Positions 35,393 through 47,478 of a DNA stretch of 64,000 nt are shown in pieces (position 1 is the first letter of the stretch; the number at the start of each line of letters is the position of its first letter). A model generated the notes under the pieces. It made no database searches and was not told the origin of the DNA. It worked only from the letters and a program-made list of their open reading frames with translations. The translations under genes and the position numbers were made by a program. Source of the stretch: Melastoma dodecandrum (lineage: Eukaryota > Streptophyta > Magnoliopsida > Myrtales > Melastomataceae); the NCBI GenBank assembly GCA_029817715.1, contig JARUPY010000397.1, positions 5,518,001 to 5,582,000 of the forward strand, read 5' to 3'.

Positions 35393-36700
35393 CTAGATAG
35401 GGTAATTGAGAAGGAATTTCCAGTGAATCATGAGATACTCCCGTGCAGAAACTCCTCAAGGTTTTGTATGCACAAAGTGATCTTTACCTAGATGTAATCT
35501 GCAGCAGCAACACATTACGGTATTCCACACCACAGTAATAATACTATCTATGTTATGACAACTGAACGAAGAAGAGAGGATCAATAACACATTCAATGCC
35601 CTGTTAACTTCATAAACTTAATGTCACACCTTAATTACCATAACAATCCAAATCCTCCTAATCGTAAGAACGTTGGATTCTAGAAATATGCATTTTATAG
35701 GAGGAAATAGTTGCGAGCTCTACCACATTTATTCACTCCATGAACTGCCCTGCCCATACACCAAACCACAAGAACCAATGTCAAATAGAGCTGAAGAAAT
35801 GTAGAGCAAATATTTCAAGCTAGATGATGCTCCCTTTCAAGCAGGAACAATGCCATCACGACTAGAACCATGCACCCAAATATCATAACTGGTCCTGTAG
35901 GTCAATCAGATAACATTTTTATCACTCTGCGTACCTACATAACATTCCACATGCTGAACCAGATGAGCAGATAGGAGTCGGAGACTCGACGGCGAGTGAC
36001 AACATCCAGTCTGCCAATAATAGTAACTGCCTCCTATCACTTAGGATCGTACACCTGTATACTTGCATAACAACACGTAGACAAATTAAAAACGGATAAA
36101 CAGAAGTTCCTGATAAAAACAGTCTCAGTCACAGGGAGATCTTTCCTGCATAAGAAACACAGAAACTAACAGTCTGATTGGTTTTTTTAATTCTCCCCAT
36201 TTTCAAGCATTGAAAATAAGCTAGAACACCTTACAACACCGTCCTCGTGACTTTTAACAAACATCGCAGACAATGTTCTCACCTTATAGCTCCTCCTCAG
36301 GGAATCAACCCCTAATGGTTCTCCTTGATTTCAAGAGAATGAAGGCGGAGAAAACAGATAATCACCGAACCAAACCAGCAACGCGATGGTAAGACCAGTC
36401 TAAACACAAAAAAGAAGACAAAAGAAAACAGGACCTTCAACTAGGCCAACTCCAAAACATTCAAATCAAATCCAGGACGGCCTTATCCGCCTCCGTATTG
36501 TACCTCTCCTGACCTTGGCCGGGATCTCATCAACACAAGCAAAAAATTAAAAACACGTACAACATCCAAAGTACGCACCTCCGACCACAAAAAGAAAACT
36601 ATCAGCTGAAGGCAGAAGACTGATCCGGACATCGAGCGACGTACCCTCGGCGTAGATCAGCTCGAAAGCACACAGGCAGACAAAAAAACCGGCTCTAGGG
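35393..36700 (-). other. PRR 5' UTR intron(s) and leader
   Basis: An acceptor just upstream of the start codon shows a spliced 5' UTR. A fair donor on minus (AAG/GTGAGA) lies near 36272-36277. The transcription start is probably around 36.6-36.7 kb, but no single site can be proven. Confidence 0.45.
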
Positions 36701-37310
36701 AGGTGGAATCAGCGATACAAACGCGCAGGGGAGCTGGCAGTTCGATCTCGGGAAAAGCAGGGGATGAGGAAAGGAAAGGGAATACAGGAAGAGAGGAGGA
36801 GATGGAGATGGGGTGGAGATATTTTTCGGAGGGGGAGGGGAGGAGCGATGACGTGGAACGAGTGAAGGGAGGGGGTGGGTTTAGTGGGCTTTGAAGGCCC
36901 CCTCTGCTAGATACGGGTGGGAGGGTGGGTCAATCAAATGCTCAACCTCAGCGCAGCTGCACGTCAGCCGTTGGATCCTTCCCCCTTCGTCGGATGCATC
37001 TTTTAGATCTCATGTCGCCACGTGGCTTGTTACCCCCTCAGATAAAGGTTCGCTGCGTATACGCGAGATGGGGGGGGGGGGGACACCGCCTTTTGTTTTA
37101 GTCCAAAAATGGAAAGTAATTTTTACTATAATTATTTATTCAAAAAAATTAAAAAGAAATAAATATTACAGCCGCGGGGCTCCTCATACGAAAATAACAT
37201 TAGTTACATTAACAATTTATCCGCCATTCAAAGAAAATTTTATGTTACTTTTCTGTTTTTATTTTATGTTAAAAAAAGAGCGACCGACGATGTTGATATA
37301 AAAGACCAAC
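36701..37310. other. PRR promoter-side intergenic DNA
   Basis: Purine-rich stretch (36740-36880 on +) and a 10-12 base G run near 37070-37081. Open frames here show no domain. Confidence 0.45.
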
Positions 37311-37765
37311 GCGTAGAGAATATTTGGCTCGATTATGGAGTTCGAATTTTGGATTGAAACTATGGTAGTCGTAAAAAAACAAAAAACAAGTTGACAAAAA
37401 ACTAAAAACTTGCAGATGCCTTTGAAAACTAATTGCTAGAGATGTCTCAGGTTGAATGTGTTTGTTTTGTCCAAAAAATATTTACAGGCCTAACAATCCA
37501 AACCGATTCCTACAAAATCGCTAATAAATTGCCCCACGTGCTTCGATTCTTTCACGTCTTTGTGTTTCTACTTACATTTTGTCTTCAAAATATCTTCCGT
37601 AGATCCATCTTTTTCCTTCTATCGCTCAAAACATTATGTGTTCATATTCCATCACTCAAATCTTCCACTTTAAATATCATCGCTTAATTGACATCACTTA
37701 GGGGAGTTGCTTTGGCATACTATTCAGGCCCAGCTTCAGTAGACCCAACCCAAAATTTTATGCTA
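37311..37765. repeat. Copy A of an older repeat, with empty target site
   Basis: Shares blocks with 43281-43441 and with 52377-52465, e.g. ATCTTTTTCCTT, ACATTATGT, GGGGAGTTGCTTTGGCATAC and CAAAATTTTATG. The blocks are continuous here but are split in copy B by the gypsy element. The pair could be the LTRs of an older element that also encloses the MULE, or a local duplication. Confidence 0.6.
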
Positions 37766-37862
37766 TGAATATTTGCCCCCCAAAAACCCATTTTCTCAAA
37801 TAGGTTTTCTCACTCTTATTAGAGTCTCTAATATTTATATATAAGCCCAATTATAAGATATA

Positions 37863-38006
37863 GTCGGTTTTTTTTCGATTTAGCCCAAACTTTTAAATAT
37901 ATATATATAATCGATTTTGTCCTTCGTTAGCCGTCCCCACTAACGGAGGTTTACGTGGCGCTGACATAGCTGTTAACACCATCAACGCCACTGTTGGGAT
38001 CACTTA
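37863..38006 (+). repeat. Left terminal inverted repeat of the MULE
   Basis: Pairs with 42086-42250 in inverted orientation at high identity with a few small gaps. Confidence 0.85.
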
Positions 38007-38465
38007 ATCCTTCTTCTTTCAGACACGACCCCCTTTCCCCTAATCAAACCCAACCTCCTTGTCGTTGCCCTAATTGTCTCCGCCTCCACAACTTTTTCCG
38101 AACCCTTTCCTCCACCCAACACTGACATACCACCCCCATACCCTTCTCCAACCTCTTTCCTCTACCCACGCACCACCTCTACCCCTTTCCCCGACCTACC
38201 TCCCACTGATGTAAGAGTTGCTTAAAAATTACCACCCCAGCCACGATGGACCCCATCCCACCCCGACCCTCGTCTCCTGACCCCGCCCAGACGCAAACCA
38301 GAATCCATGACCCCCATCCCACTCCGATCCCCGACCTCCCATCTCAGTTTATTACACTCAAACAACAGTCCTACAGGTATGACGTTAGGCATTTTAAGAA
38401 ATCTTTGACTTGGTAGGTGGCAAGAATTTTTTTGTATTAGAGGTATTAGTGGTGTATGTACAGGT

Positions 38466-38870
38466 ATGTCCAGTGGACGTAACCATGGGAGCAGCAGCAA
38501 TACGGATAGCTCAAGTTATCTGCAGAAAGATGTCACTGTGAAGTGCTACTGTGGAGTTGATTGTAGGGTTAAGGTAGCTCAAACGCAAAAGAACAATGGT
38601 AGAAGGTTTTTAGGATGTTCTCGTTACAAGGATGATGGAGGTTGCGGTTTCTTTATGTGGCTGGATTCTACTGTTTGTGGCTGCCATGATTCAAAGAAGT
38701 ACGTTATTAAAGTGAATGAAATGGCTAAGAATGCTAGTTTTGAGTCACGGTTAATGAAGGCGAAGATGACATTGGCTAAAGCCGAAGAAAAGATCGACAT
38801 GCTGAAAGCTGAACTAGCAAATTGTTATTACTTATGTGTTTTTTCAGTGATGCTCTATGTTGTGGTTTAG
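38466..38870 (+). CDS. GRF-type zinc finger protein carried by the MULE
   Basis: Open frame of 134 residues inside the MULE TIRs. Residues about 28-65 form a GRF zinc finger: VKCYCGVDCRVKV, then GRRFLGCSRYKDDGG and CGFFMWLDS, with the expected CxC, Cys and Cys spacing. A Lys/Glu-rich coiled coil follows (MKAKMTLAKAEEKIDMLKAE), then a short hydrophobic C-terminus (YYLCVFSVMLYVVV) that could be a membrane anchor. GRF fingers bind single-stranded nucleic acid in some proteins. Many plant genomes hold small GRF-coiled-coil-hydrophobic proteins of this layout; their role is not known to me. Being convergent with the transposase, it stands where mudrB stands in maize MuDR. No sign of decay. Confidence 0.75.
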   Translation: MSSGRNHGSSSNTDSSSYLQKDVTVKCYCGVDCRVKVAQTQKNNGRRFLGCSRYKDDGGCGFFMWLDSTVCGCHDSKKYVIKVNEMAKNASFESRLMKAKMTLAKAEEKIDMLKAELANCYYLCVFSVMLYVVV

Positions 38871-39500
38871 TGTATTTTCATCAAGGAAAAACTGACTGAT
38901 ATTGTAATTAATGTAACATCAATGTTTCATTCAGCACCCGTATTGTTACTGTTGTCGGCATAATGCCTAGTTTCACAATTATGGAAGTTCTAACAGTAGC
39001 TGTTAGAACAAGTCTGTGAAGAAAAAAACTGCATTGAACAATACATTGTTGCATCATAAAAACCAGTATGGTTTGCAAAGTAGTCTAGTCAGTTTGCAAC
39101 ATTTAACATAACCGGTACAAAGTAGTCTAAAACGACATCACAAAGCAGTCTGCAACATTCAACAACCAGAACACAACTCCGGACTAAGAAATTACACGCC
39201 TTGTACATAAGTCACAATCAGAATATAACCATACATAACCACAAAGTCTCATCAAAGCACATTGTAGAAACTTCCATGCTAGATCACATAACAGAAGATT
39301 CTTGTGTGCCGAATGTCCCAAAATTGAAGCTGCTCTAAGCATGACTTGAAGTTCCCTCTTCCACTTGTGCATACTCGTCCCCTTCCTCCTCGTCCCCTTC
39401 CTGCACGTCCCCTTCCTCCTCTTCCCCTTCCTCGAAATCATGTTGCCTGCCATGTACAAAAGTGTTAGTCACGACAAGCATCAAGACACTTACTGACTAC
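38871..39500. other. Interval between the convergent MULE genes
   Basis: About 630 bp of presumed 3' UTR for both genes. A small tandem repeat of about 15 bp (CTTCCTCCTCGTCCC-like on +) lies at 39378-39432. Nothing else recognised. Confidence 0.45.
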
Positions 39501-41760
39501 TTAAATCATACTTACCTGACCACCAGTTGCAACGTTATGTGTTTCAGCAGCAGCTGCCAATGTTGTGGGGGTTTTACAACCTCTTTTGTTGTGACCATAG
39601 ACCTTGCACCGGCTGCACCTAACTTCTCCTCCTTTTTTGGATAGCTTGCTTGCATTCTTTGGCTCCTCGTCTATTCCTTTCTTCCTATTCTTTTTCGGTC
39701 TTCCTGGCCGCACCTTAAAAGATGGAGGTTGTATTGGCTCTCCCGTGTTTACTGGCCAAGTGCTCTCACTCTCCATAGGTATCAATGGATGCTTATATGC
39801 CAGCAAATAGTAGGATTTCTTGAAAAATGCATGCACATATGCATCAACATCATGCTTCATGAAGTTTATGCACGTTATACCATGACAACAGGAGATGCCG
39901 GTCAAATCTCACTCTCTACAACTACATGTACATGCCTACAAGTCCATCACAAATTTCTCTTACCTACGAACCACCTCGAATTTATCACTTATTGAAGGTC
40001 TAGGTTCCCATAAGCCAGCACTAATTTTCAATTTTTCAAACTTCTTCCTAGTTTTGGACAAATTTCATCCTCCCTACCCTCAAACAGTCGATGCTTGTGA
40101 TACATTCTCTCCATCAATATTGCTCTAACATCATCCAACATGTTTACAATTGGTTTGGTCCTAGCTAATGCGATGTAACTGTTAAATGTCACGCAGAGAT
40201 TGTATTCGTCACATCGCACTTGACTGTTGGGTTAAGGAACACCTGTTTGAAATTTTTGAATATATGATGAAGCATAATAGGACAACCAAATCAATGTTCT
40301 GTTCAATAAGAAAGAGACCAGCCGACCTTGCAAAAATGTTGAGGTCCTTGTTTGTTAAAGTCTTGGGCTGCTTCGGGAGACAACAAACTCATGTTCTTCA
40401 TTGCATTGTTGTATGCAGCCTCATGAGTGCTTTTTACAGCACTCCAGAAACATTTCTTTAACATTTGCCCTCGGTGCGCGATTTTTCAATTGGCATAAAC
40501 ATGCCTCGCGCAATTGCGATTCTCAGCTAGTGGCGCAAGATCAGCAACAACATGTATCCGTCCCTACATGTCACATAAGATGTCATCATACAATAAATCG
40601 ACTACATATGTGACGTTAACTGTAAAGAAGGAATGAACATATTACCTTTTGCTTATCACTGATGAACGTCGATCCACGTCTATCATTCACAACCAAATCT
40701 TGAAATAGTAAAGACATAAACCACATCCAAGATTGAGTGTTCTCACTGTCCACCACCACCCAAGCTATGGGGAACATATGATTGTTCTCATCCCTACCAA
40801 CGGCAGAAAATAATATTCCACCAGCATTTGTCTTCAAGAAAGTGCCATCGAAGCCCACCACATTCCTACAACTAAGCCTCAAGCCTTTCCTCAGCTCACT
40901 AAATCCAACGTAAAACCTCTTGAAAGTGTTGAAAAGCCCTAAACCAGGATTTACTTCTATCTCTAGCTTGAATGTACTATCAGGACATTTCTTTCCAAGA
41001 TAAGCTTCATAAGATCTAAACTTTTTATGGTGCTCTTCAATGGTCCCATTAACAATTTTTTGGGCGTGTCATTTTGCCCTGTAGACTTGCAGCTTGTTCA
41101 CATTAATAGAATACTTCTACATCAAATCAACAATCACATCCCTCGCTCTCATTGCATCAAGGGGTTTGTTCATTCTCATGAATTCGCGAGCCAGCCATTT
41201 AACGGCTGCCTGTCGATTTTTCAAAGCACGAGTACATTTATGCTCTAAATTGCATGCCTTAACAGCAACCGTGAGATCACGTTGTAAGAAACTAGCAATC
41301 ACTCGCCAAGGACATCCTTCCTCACATACTGCTTTCATTATTCTATTATCATGCCTTACCCAACGCAAATTCACTCCATTTAAAATCTCATAATCTTGAA
41401 TAGCTTCTTTAAACTATTCAAGGGAATCAAATCTCAACCCAATCTCAAATTTCAAGTCATTATGATCACAGTCAGGGTCATACATTTTTTCCACATTCCC
41501 ATGCATCAGTTAATATCTCAATCAAACCTTTAGCTAAATTTTCCCAGGTTTCACGAATCACATCCTATTAGGCTCATATCCACACTATCTAGCTAAGCTT
41601 TTGATTGTGAAATAGCCTAGATTATCAACATCGACGTTATCATACTTAACGATCTTACCACCAACATACGAAACTATGTCCGTAAAGTGAATTTTTCTCC
41701 CAATGTGGACAACGAGATTGCCACGTCCTCTTCCATTTCTGAAAACAAATCGATCAACCT
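39501..41760 (-). pseudogene. MULE transposase (MuDR family), broken
   Basis: Minus-strand pieces in family order. N-terminus (41560-41700): FTDIVSYVGGKIVKYDNVD. DNA-binding region (41117-41374): MNLRWVRHDNRIMKAVCEEG, CPWRVIAS and HKCTRALKNRQA. DDE domain (40630-40900): NVVGFDGTFLKTNAGGILFS, NNHMFPIAWVVVDSE and STFISDKQK; the first two catalytic Asp are visible. A splice-like donor follows SDKQK. Further blocks: AYNNAMKNM (about 40420), MLDDVRAILMERM (about 40120), a SWIM-like zinc region with DLTGISCCHG (about 39890), and the tail GEVRCSRCKVYGHNKRGC, a CCHC knuckle (39570-39620). In-frame TAG and TGA codons at 41114-41116 and about 41070, and more in the N-terminal part, show it is inactive. 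Confidence 0.82.
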
Positions 41761-42085
41761 ATCATACTACCACGCTAACTTTGAACAAACAATAACTTTC
41801 ACAAAAAAAAAAATCTCATCTATCCAGACAGGAAAGGGGATGGAGTTAGGGCGCCTGAAGTCTGGCGTCGGGGCTGGGGTAGAGCTACGAGGTCGGGGCA
41901 AAGGGTGGAAATAGGGAGATGGGACTGAGGGTGGGATGTAAGGCGTCGGGACTGGGTGGAGGAAAGAAGTTGGGGTCGCGATGGGAATGGTGGTTGGGAA
42001 TCGAGTGCGAAATGGAAATCGAGTCTGGGGTGGGATTTGGGGGAGGGTGTGATTAGGGCTGAACACCCTTTGATTTGAGAAATGT

Positions 42086-42250
42086 TGATCCCAACGATGG
42101 CGCAGACGGAGTTAACAGCCATGTCAGCGCCACGTAAGCCTCTGTTAGCGGGGATGGCTAACGGAGGGCAAAATCGATTTGACGGAGTAACGTTAGGATA
42201 TATACAGATACTCTTAAAAGTTTGGACTAAATCGAAAAAAAACTGACAAA
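42086..42250 (-). repeat. Right terminal inverted repeat of the MULE
   Basis: Inverted partner of 37863-38006. Confidence 0.85.
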
Positions 42251-42271
42251 CTTAGGATAAATCATTTGGCC

Positions 42272-43280
42272 TATAAAACCACCCAAATATGACTGAGCGA
42301 TAAGCCTTCGCACAAATCTTACTAAGATAAGATTGACACTAAAATCTGATATTATCTTTCACTCAAATATGGGCGATAAGATTTTCCTCTTTTTTTAATT
42401 AAAAAAATCAGATTGAGCGATTTTTAGGTTTTGTTCAATCTAATCAAATAATTGACCATTAAAAACTTTCTTTCTTACGCCAATTTGCGCGATGCCTTTG
42501 CTCAATCAATTTTTTTTTTTTAACTTTTAAAAGAAACCATCTAAGTGTTGCCCATCATACTTTGCTACTTAATTTTCAAGGCGGTCTTTAATCGTTATTC
42601 AAATTCAAGCGTAGAATAAAACACGTTTCGGCAAATCATAAACAACTTAATTGATGGGTAATATGCCTCGAGATTGTTCGACATGCCCAAAAATTATTGT
42701 CCGATGAATTCATCGATTTTCATCAATAAAGAAGAACAAAAAAAGCTCTCCCCTTTCTCACTAAGATGAACATTGCTTGATTGTAGGGATGCCACTTTTG
42801 GTAAAGGGTTTGACATCTAGTTTGTGAGATGGTGAGATGCTCCGGTCAAGGACGAGTGTTTTAATGGTGAAGATGACGTCCTTGGAATGTCTCGCCGGTG
42901 GCACGATGTATTAAATTGAATCGACCGAGGCTCCTCAATCGAGAGAGTGTTATTCAAGTATCTTTTTAAGGCCTCTATTTGTTCATCGTTCTCTTTGTCA
43001 TCACCAATCTTCGGGGAATTTGAGTAATCCCGTGAAGACAAAGAAGATGAGGTATGGGAGACTTCGAAGCTAGCGCTCCCGGATCGAAAGCAAATTTTTC
43101 TTTTCTCTTCGGCTACAACATTTTTGTCGTATAACAGACAACTCTGCTTTGAGCCCGGAACAAGAAGGCACTTCTTTCGGGGATCCTATTTCAATGCCCT
43201 GCTGATTAGCGGGTGCATCTTCTGACCCTAGTGGATTGTTCGTTTCATTGGACGGTGCGTCCCTAGCTCTAGTATTTCTC
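42272..43280 (-). other. Relict DNA between the MULE and copy B of the flanking repeat
   Basis: Two short minus frames (43070-43285 and 42817-43041). The first begins MRRNTRARDAPSNE, reminiscent of the gag start MAKNTRSGLNRDPP of the gypsy element just to the right, and it starts immediately beside the repeat edge. This suggests the remains of a gag from an older LTR element. No other domain is visible. Confidence 0.35.
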
Positions 43281-43441
43281 CGCATTGAAAATATCTGGCT
43301 CGAACACGGAATCCGGATTTCGAGTTGAAACTGTGGTCACCGTACAAAAACAAAATCTAAAAACTGATTCCTAAAAAATCGCTAACAAATTGCCCAACAG
43401 CCAATATCTTCCAAAGATACATCTTTTTCCTTTCATGGCTC
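43281..43441. repeat. Copy B of the older repeat, left part
   Basis: Matches 37311-37625 with internal differences; its continuation lies on the far side of the gypsy element (52377-52465). Confidence 0.6.
43437..43441. repeat. Probable target site duplication (left) of the second gypsy element
   Basis: GGCTC here, AGCTC at 52377-52381: four of five bases agree. The empty site in copy A reads ATCGCTCAAAACATT, which supports GCTC as part of the target. Confidence 0.65.
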
Positions 43442-43946
43442 TGTTGACATGCAACTAACGTGCAAGCTATCTTGGGCCTAATTTTGATAAAGCTCACAAA
43501 AGTCCATAGCCATATACTAGGCCTGTGCCTGTGGAGAGAAGTCTACAGAGGTAATATAGTAACCTTGTAATCAAGGGAAGTCTACAAGCCTACGCCTCCG
43601 GTGGACATCACGTCTACAGGCCTGCGCCTGAGGGCCTGTGCCTGGGACACGAAGTCTACATGCTTGTGCCTGCGACACAAAGTCTACAGGCTTGTGCCTG
43701 TAGAGGATATTAAGACTATAGGCCTGTGCCTGCGAGGGACACGTGTCAAAGGAAAATGGTTCCATGGCCCCGAGACAATTGGGACTTGTTACCCATGCAT
43801 AACACCAACACACGTCTTAAAGATAATCAATTAAACCCGAAGTCAGAGGAGCTGATCCACGTTTAAACGAGTGGGAATCAGTTAGCTCCGAGATTCTTGG
43901 GGTGAGTTGGGTCTGGAAGATCTTCAGAAGGTCGTAACAGACTGAG

Positions 43947-43954
43947 TATAAAAG
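43947..43954 (+). promoter_or_regulatory. TATA box of the 5' LTR
   Basis: TATAAAAG in the middle of the LTR; it lines up with the same site in the 3' LTR. Position and sequence fit the U3 promoter. Confidence 0.6.
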
Positions 43955-44079
43955 GGAGGAGATCTCCCTCAGAGAAAATCACGATCAAATCAGCCAACAG
44001 AAGCTTATCTTGCTCGTCACCCCTTAGCGTAGTTGTTAGGATTCCCCAACCTGGGAGAGACCCTTAAGGTTTTATTGGT

Positions 44080-44238
44080 CTTCACTTTCACCATCAGAGT
44101 GAGCAACCGTAGCTCTAGTAACAACCCTCCGCCTTTACTTCCACTACCAGTGTGAGCCACCGTAGCTCTGGTAACAACCCTCCGCCTTCACTTCCACCAT
44201 CAGAGTGAGCAACCGTAGCTCTGGTAACAACCCTCCGC
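44080..44238 (+). repeat. Minisatellite in the 5' LTR, 3 x 53 bp
   Basis: Three tandem 53-bp units with cores CAGAGTGAGCAACCGTAGCT (one variant CAGTGTGAGCCACCG) and ending AACAACCCTCCGC. A diverged fourth unit follows to about 44291. Confidence 0.9.
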
Positions 44239-44646
44239 CCTCGACTTCAACGCCAGGACGAGCCACCGTAGTCCCGGTACGCATCTCCGCCTTTGACACT
44301 CCCGCCAACACAGACCACCACAGCCTTGACGTTCACGTCCGCCTCAGCATCCGACCGTACCCAGTCCATCAAGCTCAGCAGCTAAGTCCCGCCACCAGAG
44401 GAACGCCAGCCTGCAGCATTCTACCGTCAAGTCTGCAACAACGCTCCAAGTCTACGAAGCACTGTAGCCAGTCAACAACTTTCCGTCCTTATTTTATTTC
44501 TATGACTGTAAGCTCTTATTTTCTATTGTAAGACTTCATTCAATCGATTTCTTCAATTACTTACTGGCGACCACATATACAAAATCCCTGTGACTCTTAT
44601 TGCCAAATATTTCCGACGTGATCCGTTTCCGACGCGAACACGTTTT

Positions 44647-44664
44647 TGGCGACCACAGTGGGAG
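44647..44664 (+). other. Primer binding site of the second gypsy element
   Basis: TGGCGACCACAGTGGGAG six bases after the LTR end. It resembles the tRNA-Arg type sites of plant Tat-like elements, with mismatches. The tRNA assignment is an inference. Confidence 0.5.
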
Positions 44665-44686
44665 TCGTGAAACTTAAAGTTTTCAT

Positions 44687-47272
44687 ATGGCAAAGAACAC
44701 CCGGAGCGGACTAAATCGTGATCCTCCTCCCCCTCCATCAGATGGAGATGAGCAGAATCCACCAGCCGACTTAAATGTCGAAGACACGGCTCTAAGAAGC
44801 CATGAAACCGGGAATCAATCCGGTTCCAAGGGTCATACTCCTTCTGAGTTTATTTCCAGAATTGAATTCCATAAAGAATTCAATGATATGAGGAACCTAA
44901 TGGACCGACATATCACTGGTTTGCAAGATAATATGGCTCAGATTTTGGAGCAACTCAGTGCATTGAGTAGGCCAAGCGCTGCGACAAAAACAGGCATTCC
45001 TGTAGACAGGGAAAATTCCCTAATGGGAGACGCTCGGCGCGTGGAGAGGCGCAACGTATCGTTTCAGGGAGATGAGCCTTGGAGTGGTATTAACCCACGT
45101 GCTGCAGAAATCGGTAGCAGGGACCGAATCTCCCCATCAAGGCCTACGACCTCCCGATCTCCTACCTGGAGAGCGAATACGGTGTACGCAATGAATCCTG
45201 CAGATGATGAAGTAGAGGTTCAGGACGAGACGAACATGTACGCGAGTGCCATACCCCCTCGTCGACCTGGTAAAGAACCTGTTGAGGAGATTCCTTTAGG
45301 AGAAATGACCATAATGGGAAATTTACCACGGGCAGAGAGCTTCTACACTAATGTCTCAGTGAACCCTCAGCCACCTCGAGTAACCCCGAGAGTGTCGTAT
45401 CCTCCAAATAAAGTGGGATACGCCCGAGAACAGTTCGACCCCGTTCTTCCACCACCACCGAATCTGAGGGAGATGATCGGTCAGGTTTTGGAGCAGATGG
45501 TACCTGGAGCGGTTAGGCAAGAGGAGCCTGGTTTATACAGGAGTCCCTACCCTGCCTATATTGACAGAGAATATCCTCTTCCCAGGGGGTACAGGGTGCC
45601 TGACTTTACCCGTTTTTCGAGGGAAGATGAGATGACGCCCGTAGAGCATATGGCCCGGTTCACTCATCAGGCAGGAGAAGCTACAGCAAACGATTTTTGG
45701 AAGCTAAAGCTCTTCCCGAACTCTTACACAGGAGATGCCTTTACATGGTACGCAAGTCTATCTCCTGGATCAGTGACAACATGGGCAGAGATGCAGTCTT
45801 CTTTTATGAAGGCATTCGCACGGTTAGACACGCCTATGTCAATCTTTGAGGTAATGCGACTTAAGCGCCTGCGAAACGCGTTACTGCACTGTAGACCTGC
45901 GATTCTTGAAAGGGATCAGCTGATGATCGCATTAAACGCGTTGTCTATGCCTTTCAAGAAAAAGCTGCAGGGAGAAAGGTTTAATGACCTATATGACTTG
46001 GCCATAAGGGCAACAGAGTACCATCAGTTACTGATGGAAGAGGCGCAGGCTAAGCATGCCTTTCAGCTCGAAACCTTTGAGGTGGATATGGCGGAATTTG
46101 TGAAAGGCGAAGCGACGGTTTTTTAACCCCTCGCAAGGAAAAACTCCAAAGCCAAAGCATCCCAGAAGTCCAATGAAGAAAAAAAGTATTCGTTCGACGT
46201 AGACAAGGCGAATGCGATTTTCGATTGGCTCATCCAACGGAAGCGCATTAAACTTAAACCGGGTCATAGAGCTCCCCAGACAGAGAGGGAAAAGACTAGA
46301 AATTATTGTAAATGGCAAGAGTCATTTACACATACGACCAGAGACTGCTTGTCATTCTGGAATATAATCCAAGACCTTATAGAGTCCAAGGAATTATGTT
46401 TCCCTGAGGTCGACGAAGTGACAATGGTCGATGATAGACCTTTTGATGATGAAATAACAATCCATATGTTTGATGTTGCTGATGTAGACATCAATTTCAT
46501 CGAAACTAATATAGATCATCATTCCCTGTAGGACGTAAAGATCCCCGGGGAGACTTTGGTGGCGAATGCCCTTTTTCGCCGACTGGCTGATAAAGGTGTA
46601 GTCATCTGTCCGATCAAAGAGGTTGCGCCTAGCTTTTGCTACTGGCATATGGATGAGACGCACACCACCGATAGATGCAATACATTCAGGAAGTATTTCC
46701 AGAACAATCAAAGCGACACCTGGTACGATATGACCCCACTTGAGGAGGTAGCGATGGGAGTAGTACACTCGGGCTCGCGAAGCGCTTCCAACAACTCGCA
46801 AAGGGGTTTTAAGAGCCCTCCAAGCGCAGAGCGCAAACCGGCAAACCGAGGGGGAAGAGGTGGTCCACATGGCCGAGGCCGAGCGCCTGAGCCACAGCCA
46901 CGTGCGCCCGAACGTCCTAGGCGACATCTGAAGTTTAATGACTCCTCGTCCCAGCAAGGTGCCAAGTCAGGGCAAGAAAGGCCTGGCCATCTTGACGAGT
47001 CTCGCCCTGGAAGCGCAGAAGCAGATAATCCTAATAGAGCCCAGAGGCCTGAGCGAACACAAGAGATGATGAACAAGCCTAAACAGGGAATGGCTAAGGT
47101 AGACATACAGGCGATCCGAACAGGCCCACCGATAGCTCAATTTTTGGAAGCAAAGATGCTCTGTCAGAAATGCAAGCTCATAGCTCAAAACAAGATCCTG
47201 ATTACTCAGCTCTGCACTTCCTGCTGCGTCGACTACTTCCTCAAGCTTGTAGACTTGTCCTCAAATGGATAA
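44687..47272 (+). pseudogene. Gypsy gag, interrupted by stops
   Basis: The first open part (44687-46126, 479 codons) starts MAKNTRSGLNRDPP and contains the gag core: YRVPDFTRFSREDEMTPVEH, FWKLKLFPNSYTGDAFTWYA and MQSSFMKAFARLD. After a TAA at 46124 the same frame continues (KKYSFDVDKANAIFDWLI) through another stop at 46531 to 47272. Two C/H motifs, YCKWQESFTHTTRDC (about 46300) and FCYWHMDETHTTDRC (about 46640), look like paired zinc-binding repeats; the first has Gln where the second has His. An Arg/Pro/Gly-rich basic stretch (46790-46930) suits nucleic-acid binding. The downstream part turns into protease in another frame. Confidence 0.82.
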
Positions 47273-47478
47273 ATCGTAGTCAAACCCGCGCGCTCTACAG
47301 CTACAGGTACTGTGAAACTAACAGCACTTGCTCGGAAACGCAGCAAGGTCCTACGCGAACGGTAGTAGGTTATGACCCATCCGTTGGCGACTACGTTGAG
47401 GTACGTCAAATTTTCCTTGGTTCTAAGAAATCAATGGTAATTAGAGCAGTTAACCCTTCGAAATATTGGTAGAAGGCA

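Larger units (their letters stand above)
37863..42250. mobile_element. MuDR-like (MULE) transposon with long TIRs
   Basis: Inverted repeats of about 145 bp (37863-38006 and 42086-42250) share GTTTTTTTTCGATTTAG, CAAACTTTTA, ATCGATTTTG, GTTAGCC, TACGTGGCGCTGACAT and GTTGGGATCA. They contain a broken MULE transposase on minus and an intact GRF-finger ORF on plus, transcribed toward each other. The true outer ends may lie 15-20 bp further out. I could not fix a 9-bp target duplication. Confidence 0.85.
43442..44640 (+). repeat. 5' LTR of the second gypsy element
   Basis: Carries a short array of 25-27 bp motifs with the core TCTACAGGCCTGTGCCTG (43590-43740) and three copies plus one degenerate copy of a 53-bp unit (44080-44290). 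Near its end a 16-bp segment is duplicated compared with the 3' LTR. Confidence 0.92.

Noticed and set aside
37836..42260. 9-bp target duplication for the MULE
   Set aside because: AT-rich flanks (TATATATAA and CTATAAAAC) agree only partly and the exact TIR ends are uncertain.
46028..47188. Several minus-strand frames across the gypsy gag
   Set aside because: Antisense shadows of the gag reading frame on plus.
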